Of a DNA stretch of 64,000 nucleotides, positions 48,773 through 61,897 are shown one piece after another. A program made the translations under genes and the position numbers. Positions within the stretch are counted from its first letter, which is position 1; each line of letters opens with the position of its first letter. Location of the stretch: NCBI GenBank assembly GCA_026874595.1, contig CM049306.1:5846019-5910018 (forward strand), in the 5' to 3' direction. Origin of the DNA: Sipunculus nudus (taxonomy: Eukaryota; Annelida; Sipuncula; Golfingiida; Sipunculidae). The notes under the pieces are model-generated. The model saw nothing but the letters and a program-made list of their open reading frames with translations, was not told where the DNA came from and did not search any database.

Positions 48773-51501
48773 ACATTTAGCATGTAAGGTCGATGTAGTA
48801 TTGTTATCCTTTCTGCTGCATAAATCATCATTTGCTTTTACCATGTGTTTTACCAAATCAACGTAAATGTAATGATTTCTTCCCTTCCGTTAACAAACAC
48901 CTTCATTACTGTAGTTTCCTGGTCGAAACAAGGGATGAGTGGCTTGCCGCCTTTTGGTAAGCAGATTCTATACCTGACCACCCTTGACAATGAGCCAATG
49001 CCGGGAAATTAGAATACGATCTATGCAAATGAAAGTGTACTTTATAACACTGTCCCGACACGAAAACAGTCGTAAACAGGGTTATCTGTGGCGGCTATGG
49101 TCGTGTTTGCCACGGATCTGTTGTCCGCCTCTCTCGATTTAAGACGACGTATATTGTGCTGTGCACGGTTAGCCACACAGCCGTGTAGGCGGACATTACA
49201 CAAAAGTAGTATATATAACCAGTCGTTCCGGGTATTTACCCTTGATTACACGGTCTTCGTTTCTGTCACGGAGTTCATGGCCTGTCTGGGGCCATTTTGG
49301 CCTTCATTATGACCGGCAGACTAAACCTTCCATCTCTGTTAATAATGTACCACCTTGAGCTGAGGAGTTAACTCCATGAAACTTCAACCTTCACAACACT
49401 AAAGTGGAGCTTTGATCTTGTAGATTAACGTGTGGCTGTCAGCTTTATGGACCGCTGGCAGAATACACCATATACCTTTGAAATTTTGTTTTCTGTTATT
49501 TCAGACAAGTCATTCTTTTAAGGTCTTGGCAAAAAGTCATCCTTACACTTATCTTTTCTTTCACTTTCACAGTTAATTAGAATGATTGTTGCGTGTTTAA
49601 GTTGCATAGTCAAACTTTTTATCGGTCCTTTTGTTTTTCTGCCATTTGGCAGGGGTACGTTGGTTATTTTTTTTTTGTTTCATGACACATTATGTTGCAA
49701 AGAGGTGTTAACTTAAACCGCCTGGGTTCCGCCATGTCACATTACGGACCACCACGACCCAACAAAGAGCATGTAATAAACCCCCTTCACATGGACTACT
49801 TTGACGCAGATTAGCCACAATATATATGTGGTGAGTTGTTGACAAGTGGTCTGTCGAGTGATAAAAAAACTACGGCGGGTAACAGCGACATTTTTGTATG
49901 AAAGGAGCATGATGCCAGTACGATATGCTATACGAGACTCAAAGCGCACGATAGCAGAATAATTTAACACGACATTATTAAGACTGTCTGTACTGCAATC
50001 GTTATGACTCTGAATGAAACGAATTGTCTATTATTCAAGGATATTTTCACGAGCCTTCTCGCCTGGGCTAAGGATTTCGTCCTGATCACTCTGACTGTCT
50101 GATAGATACGGACCGTCTATAATTCAAGGGCATTTGCACGAGCTCTAGCGACCGGGCTATGCCTATGGATGTCGGCCTCATGAATCTCCGGGAGTTACTA
50201 ACGACTTTCAACCCTCTGACTCCATAACCATACAATTCTGAATAATTTGGGGATAAATTATATCACGTTCTGAAACTACTAAATATTTTAAGAAGTCGCA
50301 CCGGAAGAAGGAGAAAGCCGCGGCGACATACAAATAAAGAGAAGGGAGAAAAGGCACCAATGGATATTGTGGGCGAGAGCATGGTTTTTACCTAGACGTG
50401 GGTAGGGACAGTATTAGATTAAAGTACACAGGTAATAAGGTAAAGAAAAACAACAGACATTTGAAACACAAAACAAAACAACTCTGAAGTGAGAAAATCC
50501 CGCGTAATGTCAATCCAAGTGATTCCTCTTCCTCGAGCCTAGCCCTGAAATCCAGACGTCAATTAAATTCAACATTGACAAAACGTTGCGCTCTGTTAGT
50601 ACCCTTTATCTTTATTATCTTCCACGTTCGTCTACACGTGATAATGTTATGATAGATGTTACGGTGTCACCTACTGGGGAATGTCAGCTATGTTTGCCTC
50701 AACTCCTCTCCCGAGGCGGCCAAATGAAATGGTGGGGATGAGGAACAACCTCTAGTCAAGATCCGCTTAGAATTGCTCAGGTTTCGGCCAAGTATGATAT
50801 AAGCCCATACACGGCGTGAAAATCCATTAGCAAACAGTTAACAGGCAGTGTTGCTTGCCGCTGGAGATTTCATTTGGATTATCTGACTCTTTCATGGATA
50901 AAGTTGTCTGCTTTATGGATCTCAAGATGTCCCGGAAAAAGGATTAGAGTCGCGAAAGGTACCCTGGGAAATCTTGTAAGAAGAGACTGGAGTGTTTCTT
51001 GGCAGAGTATCCTTTTACTATTTTATGGTTCATGGCCGCGGGAATTCTTAGCGACAGCCAGCTGATCAGCACACCTGAAACCTTGTTATTTATACTCATC
51101 CAAATCAACATTTATATGAAAAACAACAATTTTAAATTATCAGAACTTTAAAAGTACATTTATATCAAATACTTTACTTTTACTTTTCAGAACTAAAAAA
51201 TGCCATCCGACTGATAGTAGGTAATAAATCAATATTATATAATACTGGAAGGGCGCCTGACGATGTTAGGGGATTGTTGTTTCTCTATGAAACCAAGGCC
51301 TGCGAATTTTTCACTGTAAGTAGTGTAATTAAACTAAAGTCACACTTAATTCATAATTTATTTCACTTCCTTAAAGAACTGTAACTCTGTTAAATGTGAA
51401 TGAAGCCTTAAGTGCTAATAATCAATTTGTCACCAAAGGGGAGAAATCGGAAATCGCAAAAAAATACATGGACAGAGGCGGCGTGGGCTACAAAACACCC
51501 G

Positions 51502-51503
<2 letters not shown>
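48773..51503. other. intergenic stretch, no gene recognised
   Basis: A weak local duplication is seen at about 50035-50160 (ttcaaggatattttcacgag and ttcaagggcatttgcacgag). Open frames are short and without features. Confidence 0.5.
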
Positions 51504-51542
<39 letters not shown>

Positions 51543-51611
51543 CACACACAAACACACACACACACACACATATATATATATGTGTGTGTGTGTGTATAAA
51601 TATATATATAA
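51504..51611. repeat. compound AC / TA / TG microsatellite
   Basis: AC repeats, then TA, then TG, then TA again. The AC and TG blocks are complementary and could fold as a hairpin. Confidence 0.9.
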
Positions 51612-53248
51612 TCGAGACAAATTAAAGCGAAATTTCACAGAACGGATGACAAGATTAGAGCAGAGAGGAGATAAAAAAAAAAACTGGAGGAAAAGGAATC
51701 TTATTATTGATGTTTTAAACAGAGTTCGGAATAATAAAAATAAGTACAGGCTGCTTAGACGGGGAATGGAAAGAAAATATGCAAAAAGCATAGATGAACC
51801 AAAGGAAATTGGTAATGCTCAGTAAAGTGATACTTTCAATCAGTTGTTCCAGAGAGAAAGGTAATACATAGATAATGTTCAAACAGGATATTAATTAGCT
51901 TTGGTAATTTTGAAAAGATAATTGGAAATTGACACATTCATTTTTAAGGGAAAATATACGTTCATTTTATGGTAATGACGAATTTATATTGACCAGGCAG
52001 GCACAGATGTTTCAGTATTATACTGTTATTTCTTAAATGTTACCAATTGAGATATGGAGAACGATAAGTTAAGAAATGTTTAAAATGTCTATAGGGATTT
52101 CCATGGTAATATTAGGTTATTGTATTTTTTTATGAATGAGAAACTTTGAAAAGGAAAAAAATTGGTTTCAAAGGAAAGGCCATACTAATGGGATTGAGTA
52201 AGCTAAAAAAAGTAGACAGCTGGTCCAAACGGTTGAGAGAAGACATTTCCACACGGAACAAATGTAAGTGGAGGTGGCATTAGTCGGGGAATAGACAACA
52301 GTACAACATTCCTAGATAATGCAGTAATTCATATCGTACGTAGGTGTGTTCTCCTATGTGTCAAATGCAAGTATGTTTTTACGGTTATGTAATATCTATA
52401 TGCAACTTCACCTAACCTGAATAAAATATCCATTTTTTTTAAATTTCCCTTTCTCATTCAACAAATCATTCAAGATCAGGATCAGTTAACCTCGATTATG
52501 AACTATAGTCTGTTCCTTACTGTGGTGACCACTGAAATTTGTAAAAAGTCTTCAGAAACTGACAAATCATTGCCAAAAAGTGAGCTACCGTGAAGGAATT
52601 AGGTTAAGGCCTTATTAACCATAATGAAACCAGAACCATATACCACCTAACAATATATTTAAGTAATTCAATACCATCATTTTCTGAGAAAAAAGTCTCA
52701 CAGTGTATTTTTTACGACTCAGCCAAGACCAGTAAGGTCCAGGTCACTGCTTACATGCTGAAACAACTGCATTTCAAGCTACATGTTGATCGGTTGTTTA
52801 ATGTCCTAAATATCCTAAAAAATGTAACTATGAAAGTGAGGAGGCAGCTCTTGAGAGACGTACGTCATGTCACTTGATCACAAGATTCAGAAAAAAGCAG
52901 AAGAAGGCTGTAAAATATATATGCAGGTTTTTTATTATGACGTTTTACATCTACTATTTCCATGTATAGTCTCTCATCAACTATTCCGCTAACTTTTATA
53001 TCATGATAAGTTAAAAAGAATAATCGCCAAAACTTAGTGGGTGAAGGAGAATATAGGGGATACTTATTGCGAAACCATCACATTTGGAGAAATGCCTGGA
53101 GAAAATACTACCCATTCTTGCAAAATGGCTGTTTTTTAATGTTATAGGATATAAAAAAGAATATATAAAATCTTCACGTATATGTGTCAGTGGGTACAAC
53201 TTTCATTGCCATGGTCGAAAGGCTTGTTAGTCCGGTCGTCATTGGACT
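51612..53248. other. intergenic stretch, no gene recognised
   Basis: AT-rich. The Lys/Arg-rich open frame to 51825 begins in the microsatellite and has no domain. Confidence 0.5.
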
Positions 53249-54182
53249 AAACCTTGTTTTATGGTCTTTAGTTTTTTCTTTGTGGATTTTGTTTGCCACA
53301 TATCAGGTGTAAAAAATATGTTGGTTGGCCCGTTGACAGCCTTGGGCATTTTTTTGCTAATTAGCATAAACCAAAATGACCGCCAAAATAATGCGAACAT
53401 AGCAAAAATGCCATAATTCATAATACACTCTACAAAAACTTGCATAATCTTTTATCATGCAAGTACTTTAATATTATATGCAAACACATACAACTGTTAC
53501 ATTTACAACGAATAAAAATTAATTTCGGTAAAGGTGCCATTTTGATTTAAATGACCCAAATTATGCTCACATAATCCCCTCCAACTATGTTAAATCTCGC
53601 CTAAGTTGTAAATATCGGGCCTCGTCGTGACAGAAGGGGGGAAATAAAAAGTGTGGATAACGGCAGTTTCGCTCTTATTATTTCACTATGAAGGTCATAC
53701 ATAGGTAACAAAACAACATATTATTTCTATAATGTATAACAGCTGTTTTCTAAAAGGTTTGATCATCTTCGTCTGTGCTTGAGTGTTTAATTAGTTTTAT
53801 TACCCTCGATCTGCAGAATGCTTTGGAACATACGTACTAACCAAATCATGTGTTCAGTATATTTACAGTTCTTTTTTTTTCAAATGGGAGAACAGCTACA
53901 TTAAAAATGGTGGTCATTATGACTTCAGCAATACCAAAAATGGATTATATTGGTCATAAAACTTCAGAATTAATGTACTGGATGACCCTCTATATCAAAT
54001 GTTAAAGAAATTATGGAATTTTTGCTATTTTCGCATTATTGTGGCGGCCATTTTGTTTTATGCTAATTAGCAAAAATTGCCCAAGGCTGACAGAGGGCCA
54101 ACCAACATATTTTTCACACCTGATATGTTGAAAAACAAAATTCACAAAGAAGAAAAAACTTAAGACCATAAAACAAGGTTAG
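53249..54182. mobile_element. inverted-repeat element, arms about 172 bp, unclassified
   Basis: 53249-53420 is the inverted copy of 54011-54182, at about 85% identity by eye. Shared blocks include ccttgttttatggtctt, atatgttggttggccc and gctaattagcataaa. The 590-bp interior shows no coding frame. Similarity starts abruptly at the outer edges, with no obvious target duplication. The pattern fits a MITE or foldback element. Confidence 0.65.
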
Positions 54183-55137
54183 CAAATAAATTTACCTTTG
54201 GCTGCCGGACAATGTGTCGGATACCCGCTCAGAGTATATTAAATATGAAAAAAAAACTTTTGAATATAATCAGCTATGCAAGAATGTTTGATGGAGATTT
54301 GAGAAAAGAAAAAAGAAAACGAGCTCGAAAGTGAATTATCTCATAAGGATAATGAAGAAACAATTTTGAGAGAATATTGGAAAATAAAGAAAATGAGAAA
54401 CTTATCATAACCATGTGACAGAAGGAGGACAAACAGTGGAGGGAATTGGGGGAGAAAACTTCAATCCTGGGTAAAACAATTACAAAATGAAGAATATTTT
54501 TTACAAAAAAAAAATCACCAGATATCATATCTAAATATGGTTAATGGGGAATATATTTACATTATACAGATATCTCAAGGTTATGTGAGGACTTTTATTT
54601 TGGGATATCGTTCACTGAAGCATTTCAATCTGTCAAAACTTTCTTTAAAAATCTCCTGCGAATGATGGATTGAGTGAAGAATTCTATTAATGTTCCAGAA
54701 GACTGCAAAAATTATATTGTGATTAATAGTATGAACTTTTCCATTAATCAGATAAACAGTAAAGTTATTTATAAGAATTGATTAATGATAAATTTTATAC
54801 AGTAATATGGGGTGGATCCCAGTATAAGAAGTTCTGAATCGGACAGAAATCAACAATTTTCTCCAATACATCCCATCACAGTAGATAAGTAAATGCGAGT
54901 TTCAATGAAAAAATTAAAATTGATTTGTCAGTGATGAAAAGCTTATTTAAAGGGAAAATGTATGATAGTAAGAGGTGTGATAATTGTTTCCTGGCCAAGG
55001 CTCGGGCATTTTTCATCGTGAAGCCTTAACCACAGCCTGTTCTAAATTATGTAAATTCTAGTGTTCCTTCAACCATTCATTGTTCTTTTAAATGTATACA
55101 CATTTTAGCTATGACTTTACCGAGCAACAGTAAACCA
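54183..55137. other. intergenic stretch, no gene recognised
   Basis: AT-rich, with short open frames only. Confidence 0.5.
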
Positions 55138-55872
55138 ACTGATTACAAGTCCTGTCAGGGATCGCTGATTACAAGTCCTGTCAGCGATCGCTTGTTACAA
55201 GTCCTGTCAGGGATCGCTGATTACAAGTCCTGTCAGGGATCGCTGATTACAAGTCCTGTCAGGGATCGCTGATTACAAGTCCTGTCAGGGATCGCTGTTT
55301 ACAAGTCCTGTCAGGGACCGCTGTTTACAAGTCCTGTCAGGGATCGCTGATTACAAGTCCTGTCAGGGATCGCTGATAACAAGTCCTGTCAGGGATCGCT
55401 GTTCACAAGTCCTGTCAGGGATCGCTGGTTACAAGTCCTGTCAGGGATCGCTGATTACAAGTCCTGTCAGGGATCGCTGATTACAAGTCCTGTCAGGGAT
55501 CGCTGATTACAAGTCCTGTCAGAGATCGCTGTTTACAAGTCCTTTCAGGGATCGCTGATTACAAGTCCTGTCAGGGATCGCTGTTTACAAGTCCTGTCAG
55601 GGATCTCTGTTTACAAGTCCTGTCAGGGATCGCTGATTACAAGTCCTGTCAGGGATCGCTGATTACAAGTCCTGTCAGGGATCGCTGTTTACAAGTCCTG
55701 TCAGGGATCGCTGATTACAAGTCCTGTCAGGGATCGTTGATTACAAGTCCTGTCAGGGATCGTTGATTACAAGTCCTGTCAGGGATCGCTGTTTACAAGT
55801 CCTGTCAGGGATCGCTGTTTACAAGTCCTGTCAGGGATCGCTGATTACAAGTCCTGACAGGGATCGCTGAGA
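55138..55872 (+). repeat. 26-bp minisatellite (about 28 units)
   Basis: The unit is gattacaagtcctgtcagg followed by gatcgct. Most units differ only at the gatt/gttt position. Each unit holds the odd palindrome cctgtcagg. The period is not divisible by 3, so no long frame stays open. Confidence 0.95.
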
Positions 55873-57456
55873 GGAAGAACAGCAGTCCTGGTCTGACCGT
55901 TGTTCATAAACACGTAATTATCATGAGAAGCTTTGGAGAGTAACACACGACCCTGTGAAGAAGGCGAGAAAACCTTCCTGCTTACAAAGTCAAATTATCT
56001 GAGAACGTTTAGAAATATAATGTGGACTACGTAGAGTAAACAGACGAGCATTTAAACCTCCAAAAGCCATGAGTATCGTGATGACGTCTTCAAAATGGAG
56101 TGGAGTGCATTGATCACTTCTTTGAGAGGACATTAAATTAATCTGAATTCTGCTAGCCTTGGAGCATTTTTTTCTTCTCCAAAATGTGTTTAACGTTAAT
56201 ATTGAAAAATGGTTTTATAAATATAAAATTTCAATTACATTTTGTGGACCATGGGTTACGAAACCATTGCTTATATTTTGAGAGGGACCCGGATGCGTAC
56301 ACAGGCGTTGATTTGTGCGTCTTTTCCAGCTGACAGTGTTTAAAAGCATGTGACGAAGTAAAATTTCCAATAAAAAATGAGTTTAACAGCTCCTTATCGC
56401 ATGTCTGTAAACTGACAGTACACGTTTTCTCCTGATATCCGCCTTTTAATAAAGAGCAGCATTTTCGGCGCTGATGCTAATATTGCTTTATCACAACAAA
56501 CCAGTGGCGCTTTCTGCGAGTTATCAGAAGTTGCTTTGTTGCACCGATGTGGTCATGACGCCTTGCCATAAACTGTACTTTGGAGAAATTTAAGGATACA
56601 TGCTACGGCGACGTTTCTATTCATTGTTAAAGCTGGCGTAGCCGATATGCTGGAACTGCTCTCGGCGGTAAAATAGATCCCGCCGCTTGTCAGTACAACG
56701 GCATAACACATGGAGGACCCGACAAAGAACCGTCTGTCCCGCCACGTGAACAGGTGCTCTATCTCTTCTCGCATGTGTAATACTAATCCAAGTCTCCGTC
56801 TTCTGGGGAGTGATAACTCAATAAGTTTGTCAGCGCGAGTTTTACATTCTGTTTATGGGATGTTGTCCGTGGACGGGCCATGCTTGTCCCGTAATGTAAT
56901 CTGTAAATCCATAATCCGTTATTCTTGTCTGCATGGCCACTGCGGCAAGTATTAGTTCCATATTTTTGTAAGATGGATGACTGTGTATCTTTATGGAGAC
57001 AACGAAGGACGGTGTCAACAGTAAGTGTTGGAAGGTTGATAACGCTTGGTGGATCAAACGGGCTGAAATGTGATATAATGAAAGGACGCCTCGGCAATTA
57101 AGGCCAGCATTACATACTTAGTATAGAAACTCGTAAACCCGACAACAAAAACGGGAAAACTATTTGGTACCCGGAGGAGGGGGGAGATGAAGGTATCTCT
57201 TATATTCCCGTTAACACGATCGTATTGATATTCCACCTGGTGGATTACACATCAAGAAAACCGTTAACCCCGGAATACTCTAATATGACACCTGTAGTAT
57301 ATGTGATTGTGTAAAGGAAAAAATGATCAGTCAGGTGTAAAAAAATTTATTGTAAATAAGTAAAAGGGGCATTGAAATTACGTTAATCTGAGTGCAAAGA
57401 TGCCTTGGTATGGTGGCCTCCATGCGTCTAGTAAAAAACATTGCCTATTTTTGGAT
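55873..57456. other. intergenic stretch, no gene recognised
   Basis: 56550-57240 is somewhat GC-richer and carries several overlapping short open frames on both strands, none with a recognisable domain. It may be an unrecognised exon region or an old element. Confidence 0.4.
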
Positions 57457-57473
57457 CCCCCCCCCCCCCCCCC
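57457..57473 (+). repeat. poly-C run
   Basis: 17 consecutive C. Confidence 0.9.
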
Positions 57474-58579
57474 AAGAAAAACAGTTCGTAAAGAGAAAGG
57501 ACCAAAACAAAGGCCCGGTTTGGTCTAGGTTTACTCAGTCTCTTCATTATGTAAAATTTCTTTAAACATATTGTTTTTCATACATTTTGAAATGATAAAT
57601 AAGACGTAACAGCCGGACTGCTTGATGCGGAAACAAAATTCTTTTCGTGTCCCGTCATGCAAAAAGCAAATAGTGACGAATTGCTAAAGCATACAAAACG
57701 GACGCTGAAGGACCTCTTGTGGTCCTCTGTAAAGGTATCCTACATCTATCATTCCCTCAAACACGCAAGAAATTGCTAGATGATACATCGTATCTGGGTT
57801 GGCCGTGCCGTCAAGGTATAGTGTATATACAGCAGAGTGTTTTATATTGACAGACAGGGTTGTGAGGCACGGACCGTTGTGCCCCTGCTGCCAGAGGACC
57901 CTAGGGAATACGGGCTGACTTTGTTGCTGTGGCTGCTAAGCGTTTTCCGCTGTACTGGTTTCCCCGGAGGCATCATGTAACTATTTGATTCAAGACGATA
58001 AACAACCTTTGTTGGACATATTCTAATGCATATACATTATATATCTCTGGCGGAAAAAAACTGAGGTGAATAAATTCGATATAGGGACATAAGAAAGAAC
58101 ATGAAAAAACAGAACATAATGAATAAAAGTAATAGTGTTGAACTGTTGCAAACATGTGAAATGTATAAATGAGTTTAGTCTGCAGGCGTGACAACTTTTA
58201 AGGCTCTAGGATGTCATGTCCATATAGAAATAACAAGGAATAACAATAACAAATGATCACAGAGTTACAGCGGATCTAAAATTTCCAGAAATCGTTTTGA
58301 AAGCCAGATATCCATGTTGTTTCATTGGTGTTTCATTGAATATATCGCCCGTTACATCAATCGACGCGCATTGGGTTTTGGCTTAATCTTTTCAGCACAA
58401 ATTTATCATTAATTGCCATTTTGTTAGTATACGGAAAAATAAAGCTTATGGTTGAAAAATATTATGGAAGTCATATGCTAATATATAATTTCTCTTGTCC
58501 AAGGGCAATCCATCAAGGAAAACATTAAACCTGTAGATGCATCCTTTGGCATTAAAACTTGTTTCCTTTGTAAATGATC
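57474..58579. other. intergenic stretch, no gene recognised
   Basis: Nothing supported. Confidence 0.5.
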
Positions 58580-58914
58580 TTTCTGGCACAAGGCATTATA
58601 ATAGAGATGCACTTTTCTCCTGTCGGGTATTACTGTATCATATTGTTATAAAGTACATAATATTAAAGACATTGTTACAGGTATCTGTTTTATTGTGCGC
58701 AGGAGTGTTACATGTGTCTGTTGACATTCTGATTCGTGTAGCGCAGGTCTATTTCTTTGCTATGGGAACCTCGCTTGTTGGGCGCTGGCTCGCGTGTGGG
58801 GTCTGAAGCGTAGAGACACAGCGTCCTTTTTTGTTCTAGATGTTTCGGGTCTGTTCATGTGCGTGTGTATTGTTCTTTGGAATTTTCCATTTCTAGAATT
58901 TTCGGGTGAGAAGC

Positions 58915-58920
58915 TATAAA
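58915..58920 (+). promoter_or_regulatory. LTR TATA box
   Basis: TATAAA, followed by ttaggggctg, 242 bp into the LTR. The same place reads ctgtaaattaggggctg in the 3' LTR at 63955-63971 and ctttaaataggggggctg in the older LTR. Conservation across three copies supports a promoter role. Confidence 0.55.
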
Positions 58921-59254
58921 TTAGGGGCTGTGTTTAGAGCCGGCAGAAAGGAAAATACCAGCGAGCACTTAGAGTGTTGCTTTCTCGTCAGTTTTGGGAC
59001 CTTACCGATAATTGGAGTGGTTACAGATATTTAATGAACTTTATACATATTTAATATGGACTGTCTCTAGTTTGCCTTCGGATTATTTCTATTTACGTGG
59101 ATTATTGGTGTTAAAGGACCCTTGTTGGCCTGCGACAGTGGGGGTATCCAGAAATCAAAGCCTAGGATCCGGACACTCTGGTACTGTACATTTTTATTCT
59201 AATACGGTATAATTGTATTGATTTAGTGTATTGTAACGTTAGGATTGTTCTAAG

Positions 59255-59260
59255 AATAAA
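59255..59260 (+). terminator. LTR poly(A) signal
   Basis: AATAAA about 160 bp before the LTR end, and conserved in the minus-strand LTR copy (38941-38946). It lies downstream of the TATA box, as expected for the R region. Confidence 0.5.
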
Positions 59261-61330
59261 TTAAAATTATTTGTTTGATAAAACACTGACTTCTTATTTT
59301 CATTCCCCTGGACATTTCACGCTGCCTAGTGTTGCAGAATCTGATTTATTTTTTCTGTAACAAAGTTTGTGCTGATCACGATTACGTGATGCGTGAAATT
59401 AGTTTCCGTAACAGCATTGCAATCAGATGAACCATACGATTCACACTGTTACTAATTCCTTTAACATGTTGTTATAAAGTACATCTTCTTAAAGACAGCT
59501 CTATATCAAGAGCCATACGATACACACTATCACTTATTGCTGTATCATGTTGTTATAAAGTACATCTTCTTAAAGACATTTCTATGACAAGAGCCATACG
59601 ATACACGGTATCACTTATTGCTGTATCGTTTTGTTATATATTTCATCTTCTTAAAGACATCTCTATAACAAGAGCCATACGATACACACTATCACTTATT
59701 GCTGTATCATGTTGTTATAAAGTACATCTTCTTAAAGACATTGCTATGACAAGAGCCATACGATACACACTATCACTTATTGCTGTATCATTTTGTTATA
59801 AAGTACATCTTCTTAAAGACATCTCTATAACAAGAGCCATACGAAACACACTATCACTTATTGCTGTATCATGTTGTTATAAAGTACATCTTCTTAAAGA
59901 CAATTCTATAACAAGAGCCATACGATACACACTATCACTTATTGCTGTATCATGTTGTTATAAAGTACATCTTCTTAAAGACACCTCTATAACAAGAGCC
60001 ATACGATACACACTATCACTTATTGCTGTATCATGTTGTTATAAAGTACATCTTCTTAAAGACATTTCTATGACAAGAGCCATACGATACACACTATCAC
60101 TTATTGCTGTATCGTTTTGTTATATATTTCATCTTCTTTAAGACATCTCTATAACAAGAGCCATACGATACACACTATCACTTATTGCTGTATCATGTTG
60201 TTATAAAGTACATCTTCTTAAAGACATTTCTATAACAAGAGCCATACGATACACACTATCACTTATTGCTGTATCGTTTTGTTATAAAGTACATCTTCTC
60301 AAAGACATCTCTATGACAAGAGCCATACGATACACACTATCACTTACACTTATTGCTGTATCATGTTGTTATAAATTACATCTTCTTAAAGACATCTCTA
60401 TGACAAGAGCCATACAACACACTATCACTTATTGCTAAATCATGTTGTAATAAAGTTCATCTTCTTAAAGACATTTCTATGACAAGAGCCATACGATACA
60501 CACTATCACTCATTGCTGTATCATGTTGTTATAAATTACACCTTCTTACAGACATCTCTATGACAAGAGCCATACGATACACACTATCACTCATTGCTGT
60601 ATCATGTTGTTATAAATTACATCTCCTAAAAGACATCTCTATAGCAAGAGCCATACGATAGACACTATCACTCATTGCTGTATCATGTTGTTATAAATTA
60701 CACCATCTTAAAGACATCTCTATGACAAGAGCCATACGATATATACTATCACTCATTGCTGTATCATGTTGTTATAAATTACATCTTCTTAAAGACATCT
60801 TAATAACAAGAGCCATACGATACACGCTATCACTTTTTGCTGTATCATATTGTTATAAAGTACATCTTCTTAAAGACAAATCTATAACAAGAGCCATACG
60901 ATACACACTATCACTTATTGCTGTATCATGTTGTTATAAAGTACATCTTCTTAAAGACATTTCTATAACAAGAGCCATACGATACACACTATCACTTATT
61001 GCTGTATCATGTTGTTATAAATTACACCTTCTTAAAGACATCTCTATGACAAGAGCCATACGATACACACTATCACTTATTGCTGTATCATGTTGTTATA
61101 AATTACACCTTCTTAAAGACATCTCTATGACAAGAGCCATACGATATATACTATCACTCATTGCTGTATCATGTTGTTATAAATTACATCTTCTTAAAGA
61201 CATCTCTATAACAAGAGCCATACGATACACGCTATCACTTTTTGCTGTATCATATTGTTTTAAAGTTCATCTTCTTAAAGACATCTCTATGACAAGAGCA
61301 ATACTACAGACGCCATTACTCTGGAATCCA

Positions 61331-61807
61331 AGAGAGACACAAACTAAATAAGGTAGCATAATTTGTAGACATAGCCTGCACAAAAAGTGGGAAAGTGTAT
61401 GAATGATGCAACACGTGACTTCTCGCCACATGAATATTTCATGACGTGACTAAGGGGGAAACAAATCCTCCAAGACTGTTGCTAGACGTTCTTGACATCA
61501 GAAACAACTCCTTAGATACCGCCTCTTAAACAATGGCAACACTATCTAGTAAACTCTACATAAACTTTCTTTTCCTGGTAATGTCCTTTAGTCCGTCGTG
61601 TCAAGTTTTATTTTGGTAGTCAGAAATTACAAAGAAAAAAAAACCGTAATCCTTCTTTGTTTTTCTTTTAGCCAGCCTAGCTGTACCTCTGTCGACCTAA
61701 ATGTTTGTCTGTCAGTCTGTCTGTCTCTCCCTCTCCTTTGAATTTGTATAACGCCAAGGTGTAATATATTTAATTCTTTGCGGTCTTGTTTGCACATTAA
61801 ATCCATG
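61331..61807. other. intergenic stretch between satellite and truncated LTR
   Basis: No similarity to the LTR is seen here, so the 5' LTR of the following element is truncated. A short ctgt-rich run lies at about 61706-61727. Confidence 0.55.
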
Positions 61808-61891
61808 ATGGCATATTTATTATTTTTATCTCCGTAACAAAATTTATGCTCGTCATGACTACGTGATCTGTTGTTATTAGGTTCCGTAACA
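61808..61891 (+). repeat. 5' LTR stub (about 84 bp)
   Basis: It matches the last 80-odd bases of the solo LTR (taacaaa...gct(g/c)(a/g)tca(c/t)ga...acgtgat...ttccgtaaca) and ends CCGTAACA just before the primer-binding site. The remaining 650 bp or so of the LTR are missing. Confidence 0.75.
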
Positions 61892-61897
61892 TAAAAT

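Larger units (their letters stand above)
58673..59413 (+). mobile_element. solo LTR (741 bp) of the Gmr1-like family
   Basis: It starts TGTTACAGGTATCTG and ends TTTCCGTAACA, and no primer-binding site follows. It aligns closely with the 3' LTR fragment at 63714-64000 and more distantly with the LTR at 38785-39580. The flanks read acat on the left and gcat on the right, a likely 4-bp target duplication with one change. Satellite sequence lies on both sides, so a full element inserted into the array and then recombined down to one LTR, or only the LTR survived. It has a TATAAA at 58915-58920 and an AATAAA at 59255-59260. Confidence 0.85.
58580..61330 (+). repeat. 81-bp satellite (about 23 units), interrupted by a solo LTR
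   Basis: The unit contains caagagccatacgatacaca, ctatcacttattgctgtatc and atgttgttataaagtacatc, then ttcttaaagacatctctata. The period of 81 keeps a hydrophobic 27-residue frame open, which is an artefact. Many units carry tataacaa and ttgttata as an inverted pair about 40 bp apart. Degenerate first units lie at 58580-58672, before the inserted LTR, and the array resumes after 59414. Confidence 0.95.

Noticed and set aside
56553-57236. Cluster of overlapping open frames on both strands in a GC-richer patch
   Set aside because: None has a recognisable domain, a clear start context or splice sites; overlapping frames on both strands suggest composition rather than coding.
59584-61351. Open frames with a 27-residue hydrophobic repeat, looking like a multi-pass membrane protein
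   Set aside because: They are the translation of an 81-bp satellite. Stops interrupt some stretches and there is no unique coding sequence at either end.
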